Both the position numbers and the translations under genes were made by a program. A stretch of DNA of 64,000 bases from Thalassobellus sediminis (lineage in GTDB: Bacteria > Bacteroidota > Bacteroidia > Flavobacteriales > Flavobacteriaceae). The stretch lies in the NCBI RefSeq assembly GCF_044386045.1, contig NZ_JBISCD010000040.1, positions 1,674,001 through 1,738,000 of the forward strand, written 5' to 3'. Shown here in pieces: positions 43,225 through 52,244 of the stretch (the stretch's first letter is position 1; every line of letters begins with the position of its first letter). The notes under the pieces were generated by a model. It ran no database searches. It was not told the origin of the DNA and was given only the letters and a program-made list of their open reading frames with translations.

Positions 43225-43776
43225 ATGGTCAATATGGACAATGAAATAATTCAAGGTCTAAAAAAAGATGATAAAAGAGCACTAACAAAGCTTTACGATA
43301 TTTATTGGAAGCCACTTTTCATATCGTCTTACAATTTGCTTAAAGATAAAGAAGTTTGCGAAGAAATTATTCAAGATGTTTTTATAGACATTTGGAATAA
43401 ACGTTCACAACTTCAAATAAAAGTAACATTACAAAGTTATTTATATGCTTGTGTGCGTTATAAAGTATTTTCCGAATTTAGAAAAAACAAAATTATACGC
43501 GTAGAATTATTAGAAGATTTAGATAAGCGCTTTCAATATGCTACACCCGAAACACAAATTATGCATAAAGAATTAAAAGCATATATAAAAATTGTTGTTG
43601 ATGGTTTACCTGAAAAATGTCAGCAGGTTTATAAATTAAGTAGAAACGAAAATTTAACTCATAAAGAAATTGCAGCTCAACTAAATATTTCTACAAAAAC
43701 TGTTGAAAGCCATATTACGAATGCGCTTAGAATATTAAGAGTTTCTTTAGGGCATGCTTTAAGTTTTTTATTATAA
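43225..43776 (+). CDS. ECF-type sigma-70 factor
   Basis: This 183-residue ECF sigma factor has region 2 (ALTKLYDIYWKPLFISSYNLLKDKEVCEEIIQDVFIDIWNKR) and region 4 (GLPEKCQQVYKLSRNENLTHKEIAAQLNISTKTVESHITNALRIL). It begins at ATG 43225 or 43234 (MDNEIIQGL). With the FecR gene and an STN-bearing SusC it completes the trans-envelope signalling set of Bacteroidota: substrate binding at SusC signals through FecR to release this factor, which should transcribe the SusC operon. Confidence 0.93.
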   Translation: MVNMDNEIIQGLKKDDKRALTKLYDIYWKPLFISSYNLLKDKEVCEEIIQDVFIDIWNKRSQLQIKVTLQSYLYACVRYKVFSEFRKNKIIRVELLEDLDKRFQYATPETQIMHKELKAYIKIVVDGLPEKCQQVYKLSRNENLTHKEIAAQLNISTKTVESHITNALRILRVSLGHALSFLL

Positions 43777-43836
43777 TAGCTTCTTTAAAACAAAGTAAAA
43801 TACTCTTTCATTTTGTTGAATTGTCTTAGTTATGTG

Positions 43837-43853
43837 CGATTTGTTGCAAATCG
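43837..43853. promoter_or_regulatory. Short hairpin in the sigma-fecR gap
   Basis: CGATTTG and CAAATCG form a 7-bp stem with a 3-base loop, without a T run. It lies in a 203-base gap that contains no gene. It could be an operator or an mRNA structure. Confidence 0.4.
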
Positions 43854-43943
43854 TTTAAACAATTCGTGGTTTATGTTGAATAATTATTTGATTAAATAAA
43901 AAAAATATGAATTTTTTTTAGGGGATGTCTTCTTTAAATGATA

Positions 43944-43974
43944 CTATATTAATGTAACTAAACTGTTAATATAG
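43944..43974. promoter_or_regulatory. Inverted repeat covering the fecR translation start region
   Basis: CTATATTAA and TTAATATAG are exact inverted copies separated by 13 bases, ending 5 bases before the fecR ATG. It could bind a dimeric regulator or fold in the mRNA over the ribosome entry site. Confidence 0.5.
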
Positions 43975-43979
43975 TGTAA

Positions 43980-45158
43980 ATGAATACTAATCACATTAAT
44001 AATCAGGATTTCAAAGCTTTAATTGAAAAATATCTCGATGGTAAAATTACACTTGAAGAAGTGAAAAAATTGGTCAATTACTATGAAAGCTTTCAAATAA
44101 ATAACGAATGGGTTGAAGCATTAGGGCCAGAGAACACCATTAAAAATAAGATGTTAATTAATATTCTTGAAGCTATTCAGGAAGATAATGTTGCTCCTCC
44201 AAGAAAAGTAATTCCACTTTATAAAAAGCCGTTTTTTAGATATGCTGTTGCAGCTTGTTTTGTTCTTTTAATAGCGCTTCCTTTTGTTTTTCAAAAAGAA
44301 AAAGTTGAAGTTGTTAATACGGTTTCACCAGGAACTGAAAAAGCAATTTTAGTCTTAGCCAATGGAAAGCAAGTAGAATTGGATAACCATCAAAATGAAA
44401 CTATTACAGAGGAAGGTGACTTAAGCATAACAAATGCTAATAATACACTGGTTTATTCTGCAGATTCAATTTCTGCTACACAAGCATTTGTTTATAATAC
44501 TTTAAAAATTCCAGTAGGCGGTATTTATAGTCTTGAACTTTCTGATGGAACGAAAGTGTGGTTAAACTCAAAATCATCTTTAAAATACCCAGTAAAATTC
44601 GGAAAACAAAACAGAGAAGTTCAATTAGAAGGTGAAGCTTATTTTGAAGTTGCAAAAAATGCATTAAAACCTTTTATCGTAAATACCAATTATGGAGATG
44701 TTACAGTTTTAGGGACTCATTTTAATATTAGTGCTTATAATGACGATCCGTATTTTACAACAACCTTACAAGAAGGTGCTGTAAAAGTTACCATGGCAGA
44801 ACAATTTAGTAATAAAGCATCCTTTGTTTATTTAAATCCAGGAGAGCAAGCTGCATATAACGAAGCAAAATCAGGTGTTTTAGCTGTTAAAAATGTAGAT
44901 GCTAAAATTTATAGTGCATGGAAAGGTGGCGAGTTTTATTTTGACAATGCATCATTAGAAAATATTTTACTACGTATGTCTCGGTGGTATAATTTTGAGG
45001 TTTCTTTTGCAAACGAAGCTTTAAAACAAAAACTTTTTAAAGGTGTTGTTTTAAAAAATAAGCCATTAGATTATTTATTAGATATTATAAGTCAAACAGC
45101 AAATATAAATTATGAAATCACCCTAAAGGGAGATGTTTATGAAGTAAAAATATATTAA
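43980..45158 (+). CDS. FecR-family anti-sigma regulator
   Basis: This 392-residue inner-membrane protein has a cytoplasmic N-terminal part (~1-80), a membrane helix (YAVAACFVLLIALPFVF, ~85-101) and the periplasmic FecR domain (VNTVSPGTEKAILVLANGKQVELD, VPVGGIYSLELSDGTKVWLNSKSSLKYPV, REVQLEGEAYFEV) and a C-terminal DUF4974-type segment (GGEFYFDNASLENILLRMSRWYNFEV). It holds the upstream sigma factor until a signal arrives from SusC. It precedes susC by 98 bases. Confidence 0.94.
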   Translation: MNTNHINNQDFKALIEKYLDGKITLEEVKKLVNYYESFQINNEWVEALGPENTIKNKMLINILEAIQEDNVAPPRKVIPLYKKPFFRYAVAACFVLLIALPFVFQKEKVEVVNTVSPGTEKAILVLANGKQVELDNHQNETITEEGDLSITNANNTLVYSADSISATQAFVYNTLKIPVGGIYSLELSDGTKVWLNSKSSLKYPVKFGKQNREVQLEGEAYFEVAKNALKPFIVNTNYGDVTVLGTHFNISAYNDDPYFTTTLQEGAVKVTMAEQFSNKASFVYLNPGEQAAYNEAKSGVLAVKNVDAKIYSAWKGGEFYFDNASLENILLRMSRWYNFEVSFANEALKQKLFKGVVLKNKPLDYLLDIISQTANINYEITLKGDVYEVKIY

Positions 45159-45165
45159 AAAACAA

Positions 45166-45193
45166 ACCGGAAAATGCGCCAACATTTCCCGGT
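45166..45193 (+). promoter_or_regulatory. Hairpin between fecR and susC
   Basis: ACCGG pairs with CCGGT and, after one mismatch, AAATG with CATTT, leaving a 6-base loop. No T run follows, so it is more likely a processing or attenuation structure than a terminator; it could set a lower level of fecR relative to susC, or stabilise the mRNA end. Confidence 0.5.
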
Positions 45194-45256
45194 ATAATAG
45201 ACGTTTAGTCGCAAACTAACAACAAATTTTAATTAACAATCTAAACACTCAAATGT

Positions 45257-48200
45257 ATGAAAAAAAAATTATGCAGAATTCCCAATGAAAATCGAAATGA
45301 TTATTGGGATAAAATTCTTGATCTCATGAGAAAATCTTTAATACTTTTTATAATTTTTATAAATGTTACGGCTTTTGCATTTTCGCAAAAAGTAACGTTA
45401 AGTGTTGAAAACAAATCAGTTTATGATGTTTTAAATACTTTAACAGAAAAAACTGGTGTTACATTTTTCTATAATTATGACACTTTTAATGTAAAAGAAT
45501 TAGTTAATGTAAATGTAAAGGATACAGATTTATTAGAGGTTGTATCACAAATAATAGGTAGTAATTATCAGGCTAAGTTTACTGAGGATAATTTAATTAT
45601 TATAGTGCCTAATACTCAAGCTAAAATTGCTAACCAACAAGAAATTGAAGTTTCAGGAATTGTAACAGATAAAAATGGTGTCCCAATGCCAAGTGTAACT
45701 GTTATAAACAAATCGAAAGATAAATGGGATGTTACAAAAAATGATGGTAGTTATAAAATAACAGTACAATCAGACGATACGCTTATTTTTTCTTTTTTAG
45801 GCTTTAAAGATGTTGAAGTACCTGTTAATAGTAGAAGCTATATAGCAGTAACCATGGAAGAAAGGTTAACAGAGCTTAATGAAGTTAATATAGTATCTTA
45901 TTCAAATGGATATACAAAAATCCCAAAAGAACGTGCTACAGGATCTTTTGGATTTGTAACTGCTAAAGATTTAGAAAAAACACCAACAATAGATATTAAC
46001 GAACGTTTGGAAGGTATTGCACCAGGTGTTAACGTTAATGTTAAAACGGGAGAAATAGAAATTCGAGGTACTAATAGTTTTTCTAAAACAGAACCTTTAA
46101 TTGTTATTGATGGTTTTCCATTGCCTCAGGATGGTTTTGATTTAACAAAAAGATCTCAAGGTAAATCTATACTAAGTTATGTAAATTCTGATGACATAGA
46201 AAGTATTACAGTACTTAAAGATGCTGCAGCTGCAGCAATTTGGGGTTCAGGAGCGGCAAATGGAGTTATTGTAATAACAACGAAAACAGGAAGAAAATCT
46301 CAAGAACCAACGGTTAATTTTAGTTCTTCAACAACTATTGGAAGTAAAATTAGTTTAGATAATCTTCGTCAAATGTCAACAAGTGATTATGTCGATTTTG
46401 AAAAAGAAATGGTAAATGGTGGCTTCTTGGTTGATAATAGTTGGAATTGGCAAAATACAAACCCTTCAGAAGTACAAAATATTATGTTTAAAGCTCAACG
46501 TGGTGAAATAACCGAAGCTGAGCAAAATGCAATGTTAAACGAACTTTCAAATAGAAATAATCAAGACCAAATTAATAAGTATTTATTAGGTAATTCGGTT
46601 TCTCAACAATACGATTTTTCTATATCTGGTGGTAGCGATACGCATAACTATTATATTTCAACAGGATATAATAAAGATGATGCTGTTATGAAAAGTAATA
46701 ATTCAAGTGCTTATTATGTTACTTTGAACAATACGGTGAAGCTTAATTCTATTTTATCTCTTGAAACAGGTATTAATTATGTGAAATCTGATTATATACA
46801 AAATAATACAGCAAATGATGCTTTATCAAATGCTACAAGTTCTCCTTATAATGCAAGTTCTGCTTTACATCCTTATGATATGATTGTAGATGCTAGCGGT
46901 AATGGCATTAATCATTATCTAAGGTTTACTCCAGAAGCGATACAACAGCAAGGGCTTGGAGTCGATAATGGGTATTTACCATGGACTTATAATTATTTAG
47001 ACGAACTTAATATGTCTAATACCAAAACGAAAGGAGATAATATTCGTTTGAATGCAAAATTAACCGCAAAAGTAACAGATTGGTTAAATGTAGAAGCTTC
47101 AGGTATGTATACTTCAATTAAAAATAGCACAAATACATTAAATGAACTTGATAGTTATTATACAAGAAATTTACTTAATCAAGCTACTACTTACCAATTT
47201 GGTGAGCGTGTTTATGGTATTCCATTAGGAGCACATTATAGTACTAGTAATAGACAAACTACTAGTCAGAGTATGCGTTTGCAATTAAATATTAATAAGA
47301 GTTTTAATGATATTCATAATATTAGTTTTACTGCAGGTTCTGAAGTTAGAGAAGAGCGTGGAGAAGGTTCTTCACAAACACGTTACGGTTATGATACTAA
47401 TACTAATACATCACAAGAAACAAATTCTCAATACCCTTCTATATTTGGTTGGGATGAGTATTTACCAAGTGTAGATCAGAATGTATTTAAAAGTAAAGAT
47501 AGAGCTTTGTCTTATTATTCTTTAGGAAGTTATTCATATAAAAATAAATATACTGTTTCTGGTAGTATTCGTTTAGATGATTTTAATCTTTTAGGTGCAA
47601 AAACTAGAAAAGATAGAGCCATACCTTTTTGGTCTACTGGTGTAAGCTGGAATATTAGTGAAGAAAACTTTTTAAGAAATGCAGATTGGTTAAATACCTT
47701 AAGTTTAAAAGCTACTTATGGTAAAGGAGGTAGTGCTCCTTCAGGAGGAATTGGAAATAGTAATGCTATTATAAGTGTTGGAAATAATGATTGGAATACA
47801 CAATTACCTATTACAGATATTTCATTACCTGAAAATTCTGAATTAAAATGGGAAATTACTAATACATGGAATTTTGGTTTAAACTTTGGTTTATTTAATA
47901 ATAGATTATCAGGTAATTTAGATTTTTATTCTAAAAAATCTGAAGACATCCTAACTTATTTACCTCATAATTCTACATATGGTTGGTCTTATTTACAATA
48001 TAATGCTGGAACATTAAAAGGAAAAGGAGTAGATCTTGGTTTAACAGGATTTATATTTAGAGGAGATTTTCAATGGAAAAGTACTTTTAACTTCTCATAT
48101 AACACAAACGAAGTAACAGATTCTAGATTTGAACCAACAGCTGAGTATGAACTTATAGGTGGTCAAGGTTCTCCTATTACAGGTAAACCTCTTGGAAGTG

Positions 48201-48844
48201 TGTATGCTTATAAATGGGCTGGTTTAGATGCTACAGGACAATCTCAAATATTTGCTGAAAATGGTGATATTATTGATGCTTCTGTATGGAATGATCAAAT
48301 TAATCTAGAAGATGTTGAGTATATGGGAGTAGCTCAAGCACCTTATTTCGGAGGCCTTTTTAATACGTTTTCATATAAAAACTTCAGTGTAGGAGTGCGT
48401 ATGACCTATTATATGGGACATGTATTTAGAAATAGAGTGCTACAAAATTATCCTACATATGTTGGTGGACATTTTGGTAGTGTAAGTAATGATGCTATTG
48501 TTGCAAATAGATGGAAAACTCCTGGAGATGAGTTAACTACTAATGTGCCTGGTTTAGCTAATATTAGCTATAATAGTTTAAATAGATTTCAAAATGCCGA
48601 CATCAATGTACTACCTGCCGATCATTTAAGGTTGCAACAAATTTCATTAGGGTATAATATGCCTAGTCAATGGTTAAAAAATACTTTCTTCAAGTCTATG
48701 AGTGTATCTTTTACTGCAAGAAACCTAGGTATTATATGGCGTAAGAACGATGAAGGTATAGATCCTCTGTACTTGTCAAATAATAATTATAGTACACTAC
48801 CTCCTGAGAGAAATTACACGTTACAATTTAACTTAGGATTTTAA
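45257..48844 (+). CDS. SusC/RagA-family TonB-linked outer-membrane protein with STN domain
   Basis: This 1195-residue receptor begins with a signal region; ATG 45257 gives a long charged leader (common in this family) and ATG 45326 an ordinary signal peptide (MRKSLILFIIFINVTAFAFSQ). An STN signalling domain (~45-125), a carboxypeptidase-like domain (VSGIVTDKNGVPMPSVTV) and a plug (IPKERATGSFGFVTA, IEIRGTNSFSKTEPLIVIDGFP) lead into the barrel that ends YTLQFNLGF. The STN domain is the part that signals to FecR. It forms the import channel together with the SusD protein. Confidence 0.95.
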   Translation: MKKKLCRIPNENRNDYWDKILDLMRKSLILFIIFINVTAFAFSQKVTLSVENKSVYDVLNTLTEKTGVTFFYNYDTFNVKELVNVNVKDTDLLEVVSQIIGSNYQAKFTEDNLIIIVPNTQAKIANQQEIEVSGIVTDKNGVPMPSVTVINKSKDKWDVTKNDGSYKITVQSDDTLIFSFLGFKDVEVPVNSRSYIAVTMEERLTELNEVNIVSYSNGYTKIPKERATGSFGFVTAKDLEKTPTIDINERLEGIAPGVNVNVKTGEIEIRGTNSFSKTEPLIVIDGFPLPQDGFDLTKRSQGKSILSYVNSDDIESITVLKDAAAAAIWGSGAANGVIVITTKTGRKSQEPTVNFSSSTTIGSKISLDNLRQMSTSDYVDFEKEMVNGGFLVDNSWNWQNTNPSEVQNIMFKAQRGEITEAEQNAMLNELSNRNNQDQINKYLLGNSVSQQYDFSISGGSDTHNYYISTGYNKDDAVMKSNNSSAYYVTLNNTVKLNSILSLETGINYVKSDYIQNNTANDALSNATSSPYNASSALHPYDMIVDASGNGINHYLRFTPEAIQQQGLGVDNGYLPWTYNYLDELNMSNTKTKGDNIRLNAKLTAKVTDWLNVEASGMYTSIKNSTNTLNELDSYYTRNLLNQATTYQFGERVYGIPLGAHYSTSNRQTTSQSMRLQLNINKSFNDIHNISFTAGSEVREERGEGSSQTRYGYDTNTNTSQETNSQYPSIFGWDEYLPSVDQNVFKSKDRALSYYSLGSYSYKNKYTVSGSIRLDDFNLLGAKTRKDRAIPFWSTGVSWNISEENFLRNADWLNTLSLKATYGKGGSAPSGGIGNSNAIISVGNNDWNTQLPITDISLPENSELKWEITNTWNFGLNFGLFNNRLSGNLDFYSKKSEDILTYLPHNSTYGWSYLQYNAGTLKGKGVDLGLTGFIFRGDFQWKSTFNFSYNTNEVTDSRFEPTAEYELIGGQGSPITGKPLGSVYAYKWAGLDATGQSQIFAENGDIIDASVWNDQINLEDVEYMGVAQAPYFGGLFNTFSYKNFSVGVRMTYYMGHVFRNRVLQNYPTYVGGHFGSVSNDAIVANRWKTPGDELTTNVPGLANISYNSLNRFQNADINVLPADHLRLQQISLGYNMPSQWLKNTFFKSMSVSFTARNLGIIWRKNDEGIDPLYLSNNNYSTLPPERNYTLQFNLGF

Positions 48845-48873
48845 ACAAGTATAATTAATTAAAATAAAAACAG

Positions 48874-50232
48874 ATGAAAATAATAAAATATATAACTTTT
48901 TTTACTGGCATTTTATGTTGTTTAAATGCTTGTAGCGATTATGTAGAAATTGAACCCGTAGGTAATGACCGTGTGTTAAAATACACGTCAGATTATAGAG
49001 GGGTGGCTAATAATTATATGCCTACAGAAAATGTAGGAGGGATGTATCTTTTAGCTAATGATGATACTGAAATTACTGGAGATTTCCAATCTCAAATAGA
49101 CGATATATGGACTAATAGTTATACATGGCAACCAGCTATTTATAATTCTGGCCAAGGCGATTCAGATTGGAATAGCTTGTATTTAACCGTTTACTATTCT
49201 AATGTCATTATAGATGGTGTTTTGGAAAGTGAAAACGGTAGCGAATCAGAAAAAGAAGAAATTATTGCTGAAGCTTATGTAAACAGAGCATATTCATATT
49301 TACAACTAGTTAATATTTATGCGCCACATTACGATGGAGCAAATACAGCTAATGAAAAAGCTGTGCCTTTATTATTAACTCCAGATTTATTTAGCAGTTT
49401 AGAAAGATCTACAGTAAATGAGGTTTATGAGCAAATTATTTCCGATTTAGAAAATGCATTAGCATATAACATTCAAAATTTACCAGAATTTAATGTATTG
49501 CCATCTAAAGCTGCTACTTATGCACTTTTGGCAAGAACATATTTATATATGGGTAATTACGAATTGGCTTTAGAACATGCAGAAAACGCATTGAATTTAC
49601 AAAATGGACTTATCGATATCGCAGCTATTCGATATAACCCTTACGGTTACCCTGCGTTATTAGATAATCCAGAAATTATTTTCAGTAAAAAAATACAGTT
49701 TAGTTTTAAAGGAGCGTCACTTTCTCAAAGCTTGATAGATAGTTTTGATGCAGTAGATGCTAGATATGATGTGTATACAGCGCCAGGTTTCAATTTTTGG
49801 CCATCTTTTGAAGGTAGAGGTTTTGGTCTTGACAGTTATAGTTATACAAATGGTATTAATGTAGGGGTGTCTGTACCAGAGATGTATTTAATAGCAGCAG
49901 AAAGTCAAGTGCGATTAAACAACGTAGAACTTGGTTTAGAGCAATTAAATACCTTAAGAGCAAAGCGATTTGATGATGGTTCTGATTATGAAGCAACAGC
50001 AACAACTAAAGAAGATGCTCTTGATTTAGTTATAGCCGAAAGACAAAAAGAATTTATAGGAAGAGGTTTTAGATGGTTTGATCAAAAACGATTAAACTTA
50101 GAAGACCGTTATAAAGAAACTAAAACTCGAGAATTTTTAGGAGAAACATTTACCCTAGAACCAAATAGTGACGGTTATGTATTTCCAATATTTCAAAATT
50201 ATATCGATTTAAACCCAGAATTAGATAATTAA
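48874..50232 (+). CDS. SusD/RagB-family outer-membrane lipoprotein
   Basis: This 452-residue surface lipoprotein (lipobox CCLNACSDY) has the TPR-rich SusD architecture: EEIIAEAYVNRAYSYLQLVNIYAPHY, SKAATYALLARTYLYMGNYELALEHAE, and a C-terminal VSVPEMYLIAAESQVRLN and ERQKEFIGRGFRWFDQKRL. It should close over the SusC channel and bind the substrate. It lies 30 bases after susC. No glycan-binding features such as CBMs are visible. Confidence 0.94.
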   Translation: MKIIKYITFFTGILCCLNACSDYVEIEPVGNDRVLKYTSDYRGVANNYMPTENVGGMYLLANDDTEITGDFQSQIDDIWTNSYTWQPAIYNSGQGDSDWNSLYLTVYYSNVIIDGVLESENGSESEKEEIIAEAYVNRAYSYLQLVNIYAPHYDGANTANEKAVPLLLTPDLFSSLERSTVNEVYEQIISDLENALAYNIQNLPEFNVLPSKAATYALLARTYLYMGNYELALEHAENALNLQNGLIDIAAIRYNPYGYPALLDNPEIIFSKKIQFSFKGASLSQSLIDSFDAVDARYDVYTAPGFNFWPSFEGRGFGLDSYSYTNGINVGVSVPEMYLIAAESQVRLNNVELGLEQLNTLRAKRFDDGSDYEATATTKEDALDLVIAERQKEFIGRGFRWFDQKRLNLEDRYKETKTREFLGETFTLEPNSDGYVFPIFQNYIDLNPELDN

Positions 50233-50249
50233 TAGCAACCTGTTTTTTT

Positions 50250-52238
50250 ATGAAAAAAACACTAAACCACATCATCGTTATGATGATGTGGTTATTTGTT
50301 TGTCATGCACAAGCATCCGAAAATGAGTCAAGATTACAAGGCATTACACAACCTGTAATATCAGAAACAACTCTTCATTTTACATATAACCCAGTAGGAG
50401 GGCCGTTAGAGAAAACAGCTAACATACAAGGTGTTGTTTATACTTTTATAAATTACAAATGGCAAATAGCTGATGTAAAACTTACAAAAGGTAGCGGTAT
50501 TTGGAATGGTGAATATACAATTCCTAAAGACTGTGCTTTTATAGCCTTTAAATTTTTAGCCAATACAGATCAAGGTGTTGTTACAGATACTAATAATGAT
50601 ATTGGTTTTATGTACACGCCTATTACAGAGGCGCAACAAAAAATCCCAGGAAGCTATTTGGCTTGGGGAACTTTTAGAAACTCAGATTTCAATCAGCAAT
50701 TTGGAAATTATTTTAAAGAATTTTCGGTATCTCAAGAAGCAACAGAGCTTTGGATAAAAAAAGAAATTAAAGAAAACACAACTTTTTTTCCTCTTTTTAT
50801 CAATAGCTATATTAAAATTGCAAAACTTAGAAAACCGGATGATTATAAGGCGTTTGGTAATAAAATGCTACATCGATTTTTAAATGATTTCCCCAAATTA
50901 TACGAACCTGAATATCTAAAAATAAAGAATCTGTTTGCATATACGCTTGAAAATAAATCAGCAGCAGATAGCTTAGAAACTGTCATTTTACAAAAATTCC
51001 CAAGGGGAATTGAAATGCGTTTTTTAGAATTTCAAAAACTTAGAACGATTACAGATAGCTCGGATAAAATTCTAGCTTTAAATACATTTTTAACAACCTT
51101 TCCAGATGATGAAAATGTACCAGATGAGCAGCAGTATATTTATAATAAAGTTTACAGCGAGTTATTTAGATTGTATTTTTCAACAAAAGAATATAACAAA
51201 ATAGAAGCTTTATTGCCTCAAATGAATTTTTTAAGTATTAATGATAGTTACCATCATAATATTTCAAAAGCACTTCATTTTAAAACAGTAGACACAAAAA
51301 CACTCTTAAAGCTTTCAAAAATAATGATAGCAAATATGATGGATAAAAAAGAAGATCTATCTTATATGAATGGTTTATACTGGTCACCTAATCAAAGTAC
51401 TGATAATGCAATACAGCAATTAGATGCAAAACTTAAAACACATATAAAATTACTTTTTGCTGAAAAAGAATATCAAGAAGCTTTAAGCTTTTTCGACAAA
51501 CTATCTAAAGATACATTATATGAAAATTCAAATGTAAATGAATTGCATATGTCTATTTTAGAAGTACTTAAACGTCCAGTTTTACCATTATTAGAAAAAG
51601 CAGCAAGTTATAATGCGCTATCGCCTCTAATGATAGAAAGATTAAAGCAGGTATATTTAGAAGAAGGGCATGAAGAAAATAATTTTGATACATATCTAGA
51701 AAAACTAAAAACGAAAAATAAGGCTGTTAATATTGAAATTTTAAAGACCGAAATTTTAAAAACAGAAAGCCCTAAATTTAGTGTAGAAGATGCTCAAGGT
51801 AATCCTGTTACTATTTCAGAAAACAAGGATGACATTATTATCATAGATTTTTGGGCAACATGGTGTGGGCCTTGTAAAAAAGCATTTCCTGGTATGCAAA
51901 TGGCAGTTGATAAATACAAAAATGATCCTAAAATTCGTTTTTATTTTATTTCTACTATGGAAACGAAAGAAGGTTATCAAGTACAAGCTGAAGCTTATAT
52001 CAAGAAAAAAGGTTATAATTTCAATGTGTTATTTGATAAAAAACCAGCTGCCGATAAAACAAATAATGTTACTTTTTCAAAATTCGCAGCGTTTTTTAAT
52101 TCAAGTGGTATTCCTAGAAAAGTTATTATTAAAAATGGAAAAATAAGATATTCATCAGAAGGTTCTGGAGTAAACCCTTTAGAGTTGGTTGATGAATTAT
52201 CTGCCGTTATAGATATTTTAAAATCTGAAGACATCTAA
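50250..52238 (+). CDS. TlpA-like thioredoxin protein with a long N-terminal region
   Basis: This 662-residue exported protein has a signal peptide (~1-23), a beta-sandwich-like start (LHFTYNPVGGPLEKTANIQ), a long helical middle (~150-500, with TPR-like segments) and a C-terminal TlpA/ResA thioredoxin domain with IIIDFWATWCGPCKKAFPGM (Cys539, Cys542). The redox Cys pair with the cis-Pro-type SSGIPRKVIIKNG indicates a periplasmic thiol reductase. It lies 18 bases after susD and 6 bases before the S9 peptidase gene, so it belongs to the same operon. It needs electrons from a DsbD-type protein. Confidence 0.9.
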   Translation: MKKTLNHIIVMMMWLFVCHAQASENESRLQGITQPVISETTLHFTYNPVGGPLEKTANIQGVVYTFINYKWQIADVKLTKGSGIWNGEYTIPKDCAFIAFKFLANTDQGVVTDTNNDIGFMYTPITEAQQKIPGSYLAWGTFRNSDFNQQFGNYFKEFSVSQEATELWIKKEIKENTTFFPLFINSYIKIAKLRKPDDYKAFGNKMLHRFLNDFPKLYEPEYLKIKNLFAYTLENKSAADSLETVILQKFPRGIEMRFLEFQKLRTITDSSDKILALNTFLTTFPDDENVPDEQQYIYNKVYSELFRLYFSTKEYNKIEALLPQMNFLSINDSYHHNISKALHFKTVDTKTLLKLSKIMIANMMDKKEDLSYMNGLYWSPNQSTDNAIQQLDAKLKTHIKLLFAEKEYQEALSFFDKLSKDTLYENSNVNELHMSILEVLKRPVLPLLEKAASYNALSPLMIERLKQVYLEEGHEENNFDTYLEKLKTKNKAVNIEILKTEILKTESPKFSVEDAQGNPVTISENKDDIIIIDFWATWCGPCKKAFPGMQMAVDKYKNDPKIRFYFISTMETKEGYQVQAEAYIKKKGYNFNVLFDKKPAADKTNNVTFSKFAAFFNSSGIPRKVIIKNGKIRYSSEGSGVNPLELVDELSAVIDILKSEDI

Positions 52239-52244
52239 TTTGTT

